The notes beneath the pieces were generated by a model. The model saw only the letters and a list, made by a program, of their open reading frames with translations, searched no databases and was not told where the DNA came from. Both the position numbers and the translations under genes were made by a program. A stretch of 64,000 bases of DNA from Inga oerstediana (Eukaryota; Streptophyta; Magnoliopsida; Fabales; Fabaceae). The stretch covers positions 80,319,673-80,383,672 of the forward strand of contig OY723399.1 in assembly GCA_963210345.1 (NCBI GenBank). Direction: 5' to 3'. This document shows positions 11,020 to 21,234 of the stretch, one piece after another (position 1 is the first letter of the stretch; the number at the start of each line of letters is the position of its first letter).

Positions 11020-11454
11020 TAGAGTTGATACTTCAAATAAATACATGAAAAAAAAATTATGAGCACACATATAAGATTTATGATAGATTTTAACTAAAAG
11101 AAAATGTGAGCCAAATGTTGAAAAAAGAAAAACACTTACAGGCTAGGGAGCTTTTGAAGGAGGCCGAGACAAGAAAAAAAAACACATGGAAGAGGAAGCT
11201 TTCTACAGCAATGGAGTTCTAGGAAATGGGGGAGTTAGAGAGAAAGCGGGAAGATGAAAATAAAAAGGAAAAAGAAAACGGCGGGTTATGGAAATTAAAT
11301 TATAAGGAGGTAGAAGCTAGGACGCTTTTTGTCAAAATGCCGAAGCTTCTCAATTTGAAAAAAAAGGAAGAAGCTTCGACGTTTTTTCTCAAAATGCCAA
11401 AGTTTCTCAATTTTAAAAAAACGATGGCCAATTTTTTTTTAAAAAAAAAGTCTT

Positions 11455-11675
11455 AGATGGCGCTTGATTACCAAGTGCCATCCAAAACTGAGCCTTGGAC
11501 AACACTTAGTTTCCAAGCACCGTCCAATGTGCCTCAAAATGTCAAGGCACCACGTGGTGCCTTGAGTGCCTTGGATGGTGCTTGGTATCCAAGTGCCGTC
11601 CAAGGCTTTTCCAAGTGTCGTCCAAGGCCACATCTTGGACGGCGCTTCATAATGAAGCGCCGTCCAAGGTCTTTT
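11455..11675. repeat. 3' subterminal inverted repeats of CACTA-B
   Basis: GGCGCTTGGTATCCAAGTGCC-like blocks alternate in both orientations. They end in a perfect 35-nt palindrome at 11637-11671 (17-bp arms of CTTGGACGGCGCTTCAT around one base). The copy-2 counterpart near 42824-42858 has lost perfect pairing. Confidence 0.75.
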
Positions 11676-12086
11676 ATTAAAAAAAATTAAAATTTTTTTA
11701 AATAGGGATGATTTATTTTTAGGTTTTAACCTTTAAATCGATTCTTAAATTTAATTTTTGTTTCTTAGTACAGGCAAACTTTCTCAAAAAAGTATCTTAT
11801 CATAATAATGGAGCTTTGACACTCACAGAATTTCTATTGTTCCATAGTTGCCACAAGTTTTTTTTAATTGTAGTAAAGGGATTAATTTTTTTTTTAAAAA
11901 AATAACCTCTTGTATGACATTTTCTCAAGCAAGCGCCATACAATGTATTAAGCAACTCGTCGTAGCTATCACATATATTTTTTTTTAAAAATAAGAAATC
12001 TCCTCCAGCGCTTGTTTGAAGAAGTGTCATAATTAAGATTGGCATCACTAAATCCATATTTTGTAGTAGTGGAGGGATTGATTAAA

Positions 12087-12576
12087 GGGTTAAGGGATAG
12101 TTTTGCCCTGAAATAAAGTTTTCATCAAGGGGAAATTTTGCTCTAAAAGTTTTTCGGGGGGCAACTTTGCTTCTGAAGTTTCTAAAATGGAGCAATTTTG
12201 CCTTGACTATTATCGCAATTAATTTTGACTATTAGTTAACCTAATATGCTGAGCTGGTAGTCCACATGTTATCTATGTCATTTTTATTAAGGTGCAAATT
12301 TACCCCATAAGTTTTAAATATGACTTTGAAAAAAGATAAAGTAGATGTACATGGACGACTGGTCCAAATTTTCACCTTAACAAAAATAACGTGGATAACA
12401 TGTAAACTGTCAGCTCAGTATATTTAGTCAACTAACAGTCAAAATTAACTGAGATACTGATTATGGCAAAATTGTTTCATTTTAGAAACTTCTAGGGGAA
12501 AATTGGCCCCCGAAAAAATTTCCAGACAAAATTGCTTCTAGGTGAAAATTCCAAGGCAAAATTTGCCCCGTAGCCC
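12087..12576. mobile_element. 490-bp foldback MITE with 9-bp TSD, copy 1
   Basis: Almost the whole element is one long inverted repeat. The left arm reads GGGTTAAGGGATAGTTTTGC and the right arm is its approximate complement, ending TTTGCCCCGTAGCCC. The flanks are TTGATTAAA at 12078-12086 and 12577-12585. The 9-bp TSD places it with Mutator-like MITEs. It abuts the right end of CACTA-B by six bases. The copy at 43260-43744 shares position and TSD. Confidence 0.85.
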
Positions 12577-12585
12577 TTGATTAAA

Positions 12586-13259
12586 AGTTATAGTTCATTA
12601 TTAAAGAAAAAACGTTGATATAATGAGGGAAAGATGCCCCCCAAAAATATATTTTTTTACAAAGAAACCTATGGTTTGAGTGAGAAATCATGGTCTCTCA
12701 TAAGCTTTTTATCCCCCTTTTTTAGAAGCTACTCTCCAAGATTATTTTCTAAAATCATTTTATTATTTTTCTGTCTAAACTATTTTTTTTTCAAAAACTA
12801 ATCAAATTACACAATTATTAATGTTAAAGCAAACCACGGTACCAAAAGATAAACATGACTTTTTTTTTCTTGATATTATCATCTGATAGTCATAGTCGGT
12901 TTGACGTTTGTAGTTGTTCCTCCCATTATAGGTTTCTATTTTGAGATTAGAACTCGAAACCCAATGAGATCTAGTGGGATCTTACACCACTAGATTAACT
13001 CTGTATTGGTATCTCTTCCATGCCTCTTCGAATATCTCTTTTTCCCCTCTCTATCCTCTTTCCTTCTATTCCATTAATTTATTTCTTACAAGGTTATTAT
13101 TAAGATGTTAAATTATAAAAACGTAATTAATTAAACTTAAATTTCTAAATTTTGATATGAATAATTTAATACTACAATAAATAAAATAAAAAATTATTTT
13201 GTATAAAACCAAATCTCTGGATCATACAAATGTTAATATTAATTTGATGACTACTGTTA
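12586..13259. other. Non-coding duplicated DNA, copy 1
   Basis: Pairs with 43754-45101 but lacks 677 bp present there (44019-44695). The join at 12851-12853 falls in AAA, shared by both ends of the missing piece. No gene is visible. Confidence 0.7.
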
Positions 13260-14048
13260 TGCCCTGTTTGGTATCTTGAAAGAGTTTTTAATGAAAGTGG
13301 AAGTGGAAAAAGAAGTGGAACTAGAAGTGGAAGTGGAAGTGAGAATAAAAGTGTGTTTGGTATGACTATGGAAGTATGATATAATTTTTAATTAATACAT
13401 TTATTTTAAATATGAAATGACCAATTTACCCCTATGGGAAAAAACCTAGCCTCCTCCCAAATCAGTTCCAACCAACCCCTACAGGAAAACCGGCGACATT
13501 GCCGGCGACCATCATAAAAATCGCTGGCACCCATGGAGGAAGATGATTACAACAACTAGAATCACCATAAGCAAGAAATCAAACCAAATCAAGCAAGAAA
13601 ATAACAAAAAAACTTCAGAGTAAGAAACTATGAACAAAATCGAGGAAAAAATTATGAACGGAGTGCCATTTGGTACAATGGAAGTTTCATCGTCTTTTGT
13701 TGCAACTGAAGTGCCGTCATGTATTGGAGATTTGAAACTGGAGTGTCGTCAATCGTGCTTCACTGTCACAGATATGAAGAGGGAGTAGAAGAAAATGAAG
13801 CATTGCTTTTACCATCCACCGACGCCTGCGCCGTCGCCTTTGCATATTGTAGATCTAACCATCACCACTGCGATCTTCACTTTTGCCATCCACTGATGCC
13901 TTTGTTGTTGCCTTCACCATCCGCCGTTGCCTTTGCCATCACCATCATTGGTCATCCTTGCTCTCATCACCAGATGTGAAGGGCAAAAGGGTCATTATTT
14001 TTGACTTCCATAGAACTGATCTTAGTTCCATTAGGTAAGGGTTGGAAC
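13260..14048. mobile_element. Harbinger/PIF-like element, left part, copy 1
   Basis: Starts TGCCCTGTTTGGTATC after TTA (13257-13259). In copy 2 the same element runs 45102-48454, with TIRs TGCCCCGTTTGGTA / TACCAAACGAGGCA and TTA on both sides, the 3-bp TSD typical of PIF/Harbinger. The body has GAAGTGGAAGTGG repeats and no credible transposase. In copy 1 the right part is missing because an LTR inserted at 14049 and was then truncated by the CACTA-D junction. Confidence 0.7.
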
Positions 14049-14084
14049 TGTAACCCCCGTCGTCATCAAGGCCGAGATTAGTGT
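14049..14084 (-). mobile_element. 36-bp remnant of an LTR, cut by CACTA-D
   Basis: After GGAAC (14044-14048) the sequence reads TGTAACCCCCGTCGTC, the same LTR terminus as copy 2 at 45860. Identity with copy 2 stops after ATTAGTGT at 14084; from 14085 the sequence is transposase coding DNA. Confidence 0.75.
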
Positions 14085-15713
14085 GTAAACACGTACTGAT
14101 AAGGCTATCACAAACATTCTTCTCCATATGCATCACATCAATACTGTGTCTCACGTCAAGCGAACGCCAATATGGAAGATCAAAGAAAATGGATCTCTTC
14201 TTCCATATGTTCTTCTCACCCGCAATCCTCTGATTCTTACCAAAAGTGACATTGATACGTTCCACTCGACTGTAAACTTCCTCTCCGGTTAATGACTTTG
14301 GAGCCATTCCATACTCCGGTAAGCCGTTAAAACTCTTTCTTAGCCTACGATACGGGTTGAACCGATGAAGAAACCTCCTGTGGCCAAGGTAGACAGTTTT
14401 TCTTCCATGCTTTAGTTGTTGGAAGTGTGTGTCTGCTTCACATATTGGGCATGCTTTATGACCCTTTACGTTGTACCCTGACAAGTTTCCATTCGCAGGG
14501 AAGTCGTTTATCGTTGTGAAAATCATTGCACGTAGCTTGAAAGACTCCTTCTTATAAGCATCAAACACATCTACGCCTTCCTCCCACAACTTCTTCAAGT
14601 CCTCAATCAAAGGCGCCAAATAGACATCAATATTGTTTCCTGGCTGTTTTGGTCCAGAAATCATCATAGATAGCATCATATACTTACGTTTCATACATAG
14701 CCAGGGAGCCAAGTTGTATATTATAAGGAGAACCAGCCAAACACTATGTGTGCTAGTAAGAGTTCTATACGGATTGATGCCGTCTGTACAAAGCCCAAGC
14801 CAAAGGTTTCTCAGCTTACTGCCAAATTGAGGGAACATTTCATCTATTTTTTGCTATTGTGGAGAGTCAGCTGGGTATCGAAGATATTTCCCATCAGATA
14901 TTCTCTCATCAGAGTGCCATCTCAACTTCTTTGCTTTTGTTGCAGTCGCAAACAAATGTTTAAAACGTGGTATTATTGGAAGATACCACATAACCTTTAA
15001 AGGTTGCCTTTTACTTGTCACATCGCCACAACCACCATCTTTTTTCACTTTGTATCGTGCAGTTTTACACTTAGGACCTCACTAAGACCTCCATACTTAT
15101 TTCTGTACAGTACGCAGTCATTAGGGCAATCATGTATCTTTTTATACTCCATACCCATCGTAGACAGGATTTTCTTGGCCTCATACATTTGATTTGGAAG
15201 TACATTATCCTCTGGAAACATATCACATAATAGTTCAAGCAGCAATGTGAAACTACTATCGGTCCACCCACAAGTTGCCTTTAAGTTAACCAAATGTAAT
15301 GTTCCCGTCAGCCGCGTGTACTTACTCCCACGGTACAATGGTGTTTCTGCATCACTCCGCAGGCTGTCATACTCCTGCGACTGCGTAAAGGATTCTACCT
15401 CAACATCGTGAATCATTTTCTCCATTCTATCTTCATTTATGATATCCACATCTTCCTTCTTGTGCGACGGACAATCCGTTACTTCCTCACCATGCCATAT
15501 CCACCTTGTGTATCGCAGATTTATTCCATCACAAAGTAGGTGATTCTTTATGACATCAACATCCCATTAACTCTCATTCAAACAATTGACACAAGGACAA
15601 AAATACTTCCCATTTTTTGCAGGAGCATTCTTTTTAGCGAATTCAATAAATTCTTCCACCCCTTTCTCATATTCTTCACTAGTTCTTAAAGCATTCATCC
15701 AACTATGATCCAT
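14085..15713 (-). pseudogene. TNP2-like transposase of CACTA-D, truncated
   Basis: Minus-strand coding from MDHSWMNALRTSEEYEKGV (15713) through a CPCVNCLNES transposase-associated domain. Then come Transposase_21 motifs: YEAKKILSTMG, CPNDCVLYRNKYGG, LGLCTDGINPY, ISGPKQPGNNIDVYLAPLI, CPICEADTH, GHRRFLHRFNPYR and HSIDVMHMEKNVCDS. Damage includes an in-frame TAA after CLNES (about 15567), a small frameshift near 15075 within the CPKCKTARYK region, and a TAG near 14854 before the KIDEMFPQF motif. The protein ends shortly after MHMEKNVCDSLIST, where foreign sequence is fused. DUF4218 and DUF4216 regions are absent. The family protein acts on CACTA ends; this copy cannot. Confidence 0.85.
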
Positions 15714-15779
15714 TTTGTTACCACCTAAGGCATTCCCAATAACATTCACACGTTTAGTACAATTGTCAACGACATATGA

Positions 15780-16919
15780 TGGGATTGCCTTTTTTCACAT
15801 TTTTCAACAAAAATTTGGACAGCATTTCCCCTTAAAAGTAAGACATCCTAAAATTTCAAGCAATCATATCTCTCCACTACATGAATAATAATCATACTAC
15901 TTACTATATTATTATATTAAGGAAACTAAATTAATAATCTTACTAATCTGTTTAATTGTTGTTAATTTCATCAAAATCATTCAAAAGCTCCATTTATTTA
16001 TAATAATATATATACATTGCCTTTAAATTACATGGAATGGCTGTGTATGAAAAGAAATAATTAAAACCATGAATAGTAGCTTATTTTAAGTTCTATGCAA
16101 AACATGAGTCCATATAATAATTTTCTATATAAAACAGAATAATTTTTTTCCCAAAGATGACAAACGAAGACATGAAGATAGAACATATACATATTTTGCA
16201 GTTTTGTTATAAAATCCTCAAAAAAAGGGTGATTTGATTAAAATTAAAATAACCCCTACTCATTCAAGTAAATTTATATCTCAAAAAGAAAATAAACCAT
16301 TGCAGTGGAGTTCCTGAATACAATTTAAGCAATATAAGCACACCAAACACACCAGGCTAATCTCAACCATCTCAATGTAAGCAATATATAAGCACAATTA
16401 ACATGCTATTTCCTATTGCCTAGGCTTTTCACATTGCAAGTTTTACTTTAATTTATTCAAGTAAATTTATATTTCAAAAAGAAAATATACCATTCTGTTA
16501 CAAAAAAAGAAAGAAAATAAACTAACCTGATCAAGGGGGCGCCGACTGCTATGTATGCTGGAGAGGTAGAGAAGACGTTGGAGATCAGAGGTGTATGCAC
16601 GGTGGAGAGGTACACCGGAGGGTGGAGAAAACAAAGAACCACGGTGGTGTGGAGGTGTGGACGACAATGGAAGGAAGGAGGTGGAGGAGAGCAAAAACCA
16701 ACACTGTGGAGGAGGTGAAGTTTCAGAAGGGTGGCCTGGTGCGTGCGTCCTTCAATGGATTTCAGGTGGAGGAGGGAGGAGTTGAAGAAAGAAAGAGTAG
16801 TTGAAGAAGGGAGGAGTTGAAGAAAGAAAGAGCTAGGCCGACGGACAAGCAAGGAGGGGGAGGAAAAAGAGTAAAGCATGGTCAAAAAAGGAGGGAATAG
16901 GAGTGAAATTGAGAAGACG
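15780..16919 (-). other. Leader/upstream region of CACTA-D
   Basis: AT-rich DNA to about 16500, then a GGAG-rich stretch (16545-16900; CCTCC-rich on the coding strand) resembling a plant promoter-leader. Open frames here, such as 16457-16942 on the minus strand, are low-complexity and match nothing I know. I see no further gene. Confidence 0.5.
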
Positions 16920-17238
16920 CATGTCAGACAAGTGTCTGACATGCGGACAGGACGCCTTTAGGAGTCCCAAATGCCATTTGGGACGCCTAAAGTCTGGGTT
17001 TAGGCTTCCCAAAATTATTTTGGGATGTCTAAACCCAGCTCCTGGCGCTAAAAAAAAGTTACAAAATTTATATTTCGTGCCTGGAAGAACTTTAGACGTC
17101 CCAAATTCAAATTTGGGACGCTTAAAGGTTTCCCTGCATACATATAATTATGAAAATGCCACCGCCTCCCTTTTTAACCACCCAATTTTAAATTTGGGAC
17201 GTCCTTGGGGGTGGTTATATCCTAATTCTGTAGTAGTG
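16920..17238 (-). repeat. Subterminal repeats and TIR of CACTA-D
   Basis: Inverted copies of CCCAAATTTGGGACGCCTAAA-like sequence (about 16950-17120) precede the terminal CACTACTACAG. Similar GGACGCCTAAA blocks occur in element E (19301-20459), so D and E may share a transposase specificity. Confidence 0.7.
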
Positions 17239-17391
17239 ACTTAATCGCTTCTCATTCAAACATATTACACAAGGGCAATAAAACTTCCCACTACCATCAT
17301 CAGTATTTCTTCTAGCGCAGTCTAAAAAACCCCTCACCCCATTATCATATTCAACACTCATTCGTTTAGCGTTTATCCAACTATGATCAAT
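17239..17391 (-). pseudogene. N-terminal fragment of a second TNP2-like transposase (CACTA-C)
   Basis: The minus strand reads IDHSWINAKRMSVEYDNGV, then a CARRN segment and KFYCPCVICLNEKRL. It closely parallels the start of the CACTA-D transposase (DHSWMNALR, CPCVNCLNES), so this is the transposase-associated domain of a different family copy. The expected start Met is Ile (ATT). The frame ends at the CACTA-D insertion. Confidence 0.8.
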
Positions 17392-18455
17392 ATATATCTC
17401 AACACTTGTAGCACCTTATATCCAACAGCAAAATGATAGACAAAAAAACAACAACCATAGTGTTTTAGAGATTTCAATGAATTTTAACATGCACCATTTG
17501 AAATTAGTATTGTTTCAACAAACCAATAACACTGACAATCAAACAAGCACACTAAATTAAAACAGAACTTAGAATGATATTACTCCAAGCCAAATATCAC
17601 AAGTCAAAGCATCATATTTACTTTCGGTCCAAAACAAGGAAAACGTATATGTAGTAAAAAATCATCACACAGTTTTCCCTTTCACCTTAATTACTTTTTT
17701 CTGCAATTATTTCGTGTCTAACTATATTGTCAGTGTTAATATTGTTGAGAATATGCAAATACAAGCTGAAAGTTGAGGGCTTTTAATTAACAGAACACTA
17801 GCCCGATTGAAGACCAAGGAGTGAGATTCTACCTAAAGTCACAGTGGCGTCGACTGAGGTTGAAATAAAGTCCTCAAATTCACGGCACTGACAAAGGAAA
17901 GTCAAGGCAGAGGAGAATGGTCACTACGGAGAATAGAGGTGGCGGCGGAGGGGAGTGACGATGATCAAAGAACAGCGATGACGAACATAGCAATGGCAGC
18001 GGTAATGACGGAGGAGAGTTGAGCAAATAAGGAAGGCGATATGGACGAGTTCAGAACACACAGGGATAGAGCTCACAGAGAAATGGCGAAAAGAGAAGAA
18101 AGGGTTCATAGAACGCATGAGTAAAAATATGGGCGAAAAAGCTCACATTTTAGATCGGTTTTTAATAAAACCGGTCTTAAAAGGGGGAATTTTTTTTAAT
18201 TTTCATATTTAAGACCGGCTTTAATTAAAACCGGTCTTAAAAGGTTCAAATTTTTAAGTTTTAAATTATTTTGATATTTTAAGACTGGTTTTATTTATAA
18301 CCGGTTTAAATAATTTTTTTAAGACCGGTTTTTTTTGAAAACCGGTCTTAGAAGTTCTATATAATTACGAAACTACTACCGGTCAATTTTTTTAGACCTT
18401 ATCCGCCATAACCTGTCTAAATGTGAAGGTCTAAAAAGGGAATTTTGTACTAGTG
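17239..18455 (-). mobile_element. Truncated CACTA element C (minus strand), host of CACTA-D
   Basis: The outer end at 18455 reads CACTAGTACAAAATTCCC on the minus strand. Inverted AAGACCGGTTTT blocks fill 18150-18360. Inward there is GGAGG-rich leader DNA (17880-18110) and then the first codons of a TNP2-like gene (17391 downward) until CACTA-D interrupts at 17238/17239. The remaining interior and other end of C are not in the window. Confidence 0.75.
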
Positions 18456-19062
18456 GTTACACATCTTTTAAGAAATTAACTTGAAGTAACAACTTATTAT
18501 AGGTGCCAGTAACCTAAAATTTCAAAAGAAAATGTAAAGCCAAGCGGCATAATTTTATTTTAAATAAAAATTATATATAAGTAATAGTAAAAAGTAGTGT
18601 CATATACTCATATGGACGTGGGTACGTATATTTTCTAATAAAGATTGGCATTATATACCACCTTACATTAATGAACACATATACTGTAAAAAGATTAAAA
18701 CCCAATACTATAATATGTCATAGCAAATTAAATGGAAAACAAAAATCACAATGAGATTAATGATACAATATAAGGATATTCCTTCAGCGTATTATTAGAG
18801 GGAAAAAAAAATATTGGATTCTCATCAAATGATCACGAGATAATATCCGCATGAAGAAAAGATCAACAAGTTACTGGTGGATATATTTAATATTAACACT
18901 TATGATAGGAGACGATAAAAATTATAATTATAATCTCTGTGATAGTAAAATTATTTATATATAACTCTTATACATCACACCCCATTTTAGTGCAAGATAT
19001 TCCTTATACATGTAATAAAGAATTTGTGAACTTATGTTTCTGTTTATATATGTATTGTAGTA
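18456..19062. repeat. Intergenic DNA with an F-box-unit downstream segment (unit 1)
   Basis: About 18590-18815 resembles 49755-50922 (minus insertions), 55330-55560 and 63050-63250. Shared landmarks are ATTTTCTAATAAAGATTGGC, AAAAGATTAAAACCCAATA and ATTCCTTCAGCGTATTATTA. At 49-57 kb this segment lies just downstream of the minus-strand F-box genes. Here no F-box sequence follows, so unit 1 has lost its gene or carries only the flank. No other gene is seen. Confidence 0.6.
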
Positions 19063-19519
19063 CTCCCTCCGTCTTTATATATAAGACTCTCTTTTTTGAA
19101 TGGAATTATCCCTAAATGTAAAATCTTTTTTGAATTTGTCTAAATAATAAATGCACTTTTTTTAATTTTGCCCTCAATTAATTATTATACTGCATATACT
19201 CTCTTTCATCATTTTCTCATTATTACTCTCTCTCACCCATTCATAAATAGGGGCATTTTTGGGGAAAAAAATTAAATTTCCTATATAATTATTATATTTA
19301 CACTACTATAAAAAGCACTTTTAACGTCCGTTTTTAAGCCCTTTCTACGTCCTTTTACATGGGGACGCCTATATGTGAGCGACATAGTAAAATTTGGGAA
19401 TAACGTCCATTAAGAAAGGGATGCCGTAAGTATCTTATGGCATCCCCATTTTTATGGACGATGAAAGTATTTTTTTTTAAATTTGTTTATATTTTGCACA
19501 TGACGACTCTCTTGTCGTG

Positions 19520-19945
19520 AGACTGACCTGAAGCCCCACCGGACACGTCAGGTTGAGATCGTTGATGCAACCAGCGTAGCTACATTTACCAGATCCCTTG
19601 AATAGGGTGATGGAGATCAGGAAGTTGTAGTCGTCAACGAGGTTGACATTGTAGAAGTCTTGGTCTTTGCCGAAAGTGAACTCCACGAGGGTTGCCGGAG
19701 GGGTGTCGCAGATGCCATTGTAGAAGAGCGATCCATCGCAATCCCCGATGGCGTAGTGACCGCGGCTGCTGTCGAAGGCTTATAGCTATGACAGCCCCAG
19801 AAACAGCCGAACCAGAGAGGAGGAAGCTGAAGAGAGTAGGCCTTGTTTGGTGGGAGCTTGAAGCCTCCACAGGCCAAAAGGGGTTTGCCGGTGCCAGGTT
19901 GAGTCCTCGGCCAAATAGGGTATGAACACTTGTTGTAGAGTATAA
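19520..19945 (-). pseudogene. Captured fragment of a thaumatin-like (PR-5) protein gene
   Basis: On the minus strand the fragment begins at the mature N-terminus (CSYPIWPRTQPGTGKPLL), then GGFKLPPNKAYSLQLPPLW and FWG. After a frame shift near 19772 it reads GHYAIGDCDGSLFYNG, PPATLVEFTFGKDQDFYNV, NLVDDYNF and LNLTCPVGLQV. These are the ordered motifs of thaumatin-like proteins: Cys-rich, acidic-cleft defence proteins normally secreted to the apoplast. The signal peptide, the C-terminal half and most of the 16 Cys are missing. Homology stops near 19520 at what may be an exon end. The frameshift and truncation argue against a working product; a regulatory antisense or siRNA role is possible but not shown. 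Confidence 0.8.
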
Positions 19946-20097
19946 CTAATGCTATTGAAACCTCAAGAACTGGTTAAAAAAAATACAGAGATTTAAGCCA
20001 CATTGCCATTGTAACCCAAGTTAATAAAAGAAAATGGTGGATTTGTGTGTGTTTGAGAGAGAGAACCTGGGAATGAGGAAATGAGGAGAGAGGTGAG

Positions 20098-20123
20098 GAA
20101 GAGAGAGAGAGAGAGAGAGAGTA
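20098..20123. repeat. GA microsatellite
   Basis: An uninterrupted run of GA dinucleotides within CACTA-E, upstream (on the minus strand) of the thaumatin fragment. A GA/CT run is common in plant 5' leaders. Confidence 0.9.
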
Positions 20124-20532
20124 GTGAGAGCATTGTGAGTGTTTGTGGGTGAAATGTGAGAAGAAAATGGAGATGCGGTGATTGTGAAATGTGTTGGGGA
20201 ATGAGCTTCTTTATGCAAAGGTGTGAAGAGAGGTTTTTATAGAGAGAGAAAGGGACCTTTAGGTGTCCCCTTTAGATTTTGGACGCCTAAAATGGTACTT
20301 TAAGCATATGACTTTTGGCGCCTTTTTTTATTAAAGGGATGCCCAATATGTCAAAATTTTAACTCATAATTACAAAAATGCCACTACCTTTATTTTTTAC
20401 TTCCCTTTTTGAAAAATAGACAATTTTAAGGGAAGTAAAATCTATGTCTTGTAGTAGCGTTAACTACTTTTAACTATTTTTTAGAATCGTGCAATTTGGG
20501 TGAAATGCTCTTATATATAGGAACAGAGGGAG

Positions 20533-21234
20533 TAAGTACGTCAGACTTTTTTTAAAAAAATTGAAAATTAAAAATGTAATATTTTTAGTTTGGGATGGAT
20601 TCTAGCTTCTTTCAAATTACCTTCCATCAAGGAGCTGAGAGACAGCTTCAATATTTGAAGGTTTATATGAGGATGGTGGTTGCGTGGAGCTTTATTGCCA
20701 TTCTCATTTCCTTAGTTTGGGATCAATAGATACGTTTCCACTAGTTAACTGGACTTCGGCATTATCTGAAGGATATCAATTGCTAGATGATCCTTTCTCA
20801 ATAAGATTTAATTTGAGCTTTATCAATTGAGTTCGAAGCTCACTTCCATGGAAAGGTCCTTTAAGAGTGAGAGAATGATATGCTTTTAGCACGATGGTTA
20901 GCGTTTTGTTCCTAAGGTTTGGTATCAGAGCCGAGTTTGAATCCTCATAATGTTTAGTATCAAAGCCAACATGAGTTTGAATCCTATTTCCATGGAAAGG
21001 TCCTCTAAGAGGGAGAAAATGATATGCTTTTAGCATGATGGTTGATGCTTTCTTCCTCATGTTTGGTATCACTTTTGGTATCAGAACCAGCACGATTCGA
21101 ATCTCAGTTCCATGATATTTTGAACAAATTAACCAAGCACACCAATAGAATAGCACTGCATTCACTTTCTAACATTTGCTACTTGAGGTGCTTCTTGATT
21201 TTATGATATTCATACATATGCCCCTCCACACTGT
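20533..21234. repeat. LTR-retrotransposon debris with PBS-like motifs
   Basis: About 20560-20720 resembles 29560-29710. From 20875 the sequence contains TTGTTCCTAAGGTTTGGTATCAGAGCC, followed by diverged reiterations (20945-21090). TGGTATCAGAGC is the primer-binding site complementary to initiator Met-tRNA used by many plant LTR elements, and a related end occurs at 39270-39297. AAATGATATGCTTTTAGCA repeats at about 20872 and 21020. No gag/pol frame is present. Confidence 0.55.

Larger units (their letters stand above)
10024..12071. mobile_element. Non-autonomous CACTA element, copy 1 (CACTA-B)
   Basis: Ends are CACTACTACAAAAAACAC and TTTTGTAGTAGTG. The 3-bp flanks are GAT and GAG here, but GAG and GAG in the paralog at 41151-43244, so the TSD was GAG and one base has mutated. 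Subterminal regions contain repeated inverted blocks: GCCGTAGGAAGTC-like units at 10180-10385 and GCCGTCCAAG-like units at 11455-11675. No transposase frame is present. A Mutator-type MITE sits inside (10694-11019). Confidence 0.85.
14085..17238 (-). mobile_element. Truncated CACTA element D (minus strand)
   Basis: The outer end at 17238 reads, on the minus strand, CACTACTACAGAATTAGG. It is followed inward by subterminal repeats of TTGGGACGCCTAAA type (16920-17220), a non-coding leader, and a TNP2-like gene whose frame is lost at 14085. The opposite TIR is missing. The left boundary is a deletion junction with LTR sequence, not a transposition end. At its right end it is inserted into another TNP2 gene (CACTA-C). 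Confidence 0.8.
19301..20459. mobile_element. Small CACTA element carrying a captured gene fragment (CACTA-E)
   Basis: Ends are CACTACTATAAAAAGCAC and CTTGTAGTAGCG (last bases decayed from GTAGTG), with TTA on both sides (19298-19300 and 20460-20462). Subterminal blocks such as GGACGCCTAAAATGG resemble CACTA-D. It encodes no transposase. The interior holds a fragment of a thaumatin-like protein gene and a GA-rich stretch. It is therefore a Pack-CACTA-type (transduplication) element. Confidence 0.8.
19063..20532. mobile_element. Stowaway-like (Tc1/mariner) element hosting CACTA-E
   Basis: Ends are CTCCCTCCGTCTTTATATAT and ATATATAGGAACAGAGGGAG, flanked by TA at 19061-19062 and 20533-20534. Without the nested CACTA-E the element is about 310 bp, a normal Stowaway MITE size. 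Confidence 0.75.

Noticed and set aside
16457..16942. 161-codon minus-strand protein gene
   Set aside because: Low-complexity Ser/Phe/Pro sequence in the CACTA-D leader, with no domain and several overlapping frames open because of GGAG-rich composition.
19617..19877. Intact thaumatin-like protein
   Set aside because: Homology switches frame near 19772 and ends before the C-terminal half, so it is a captured fragment.
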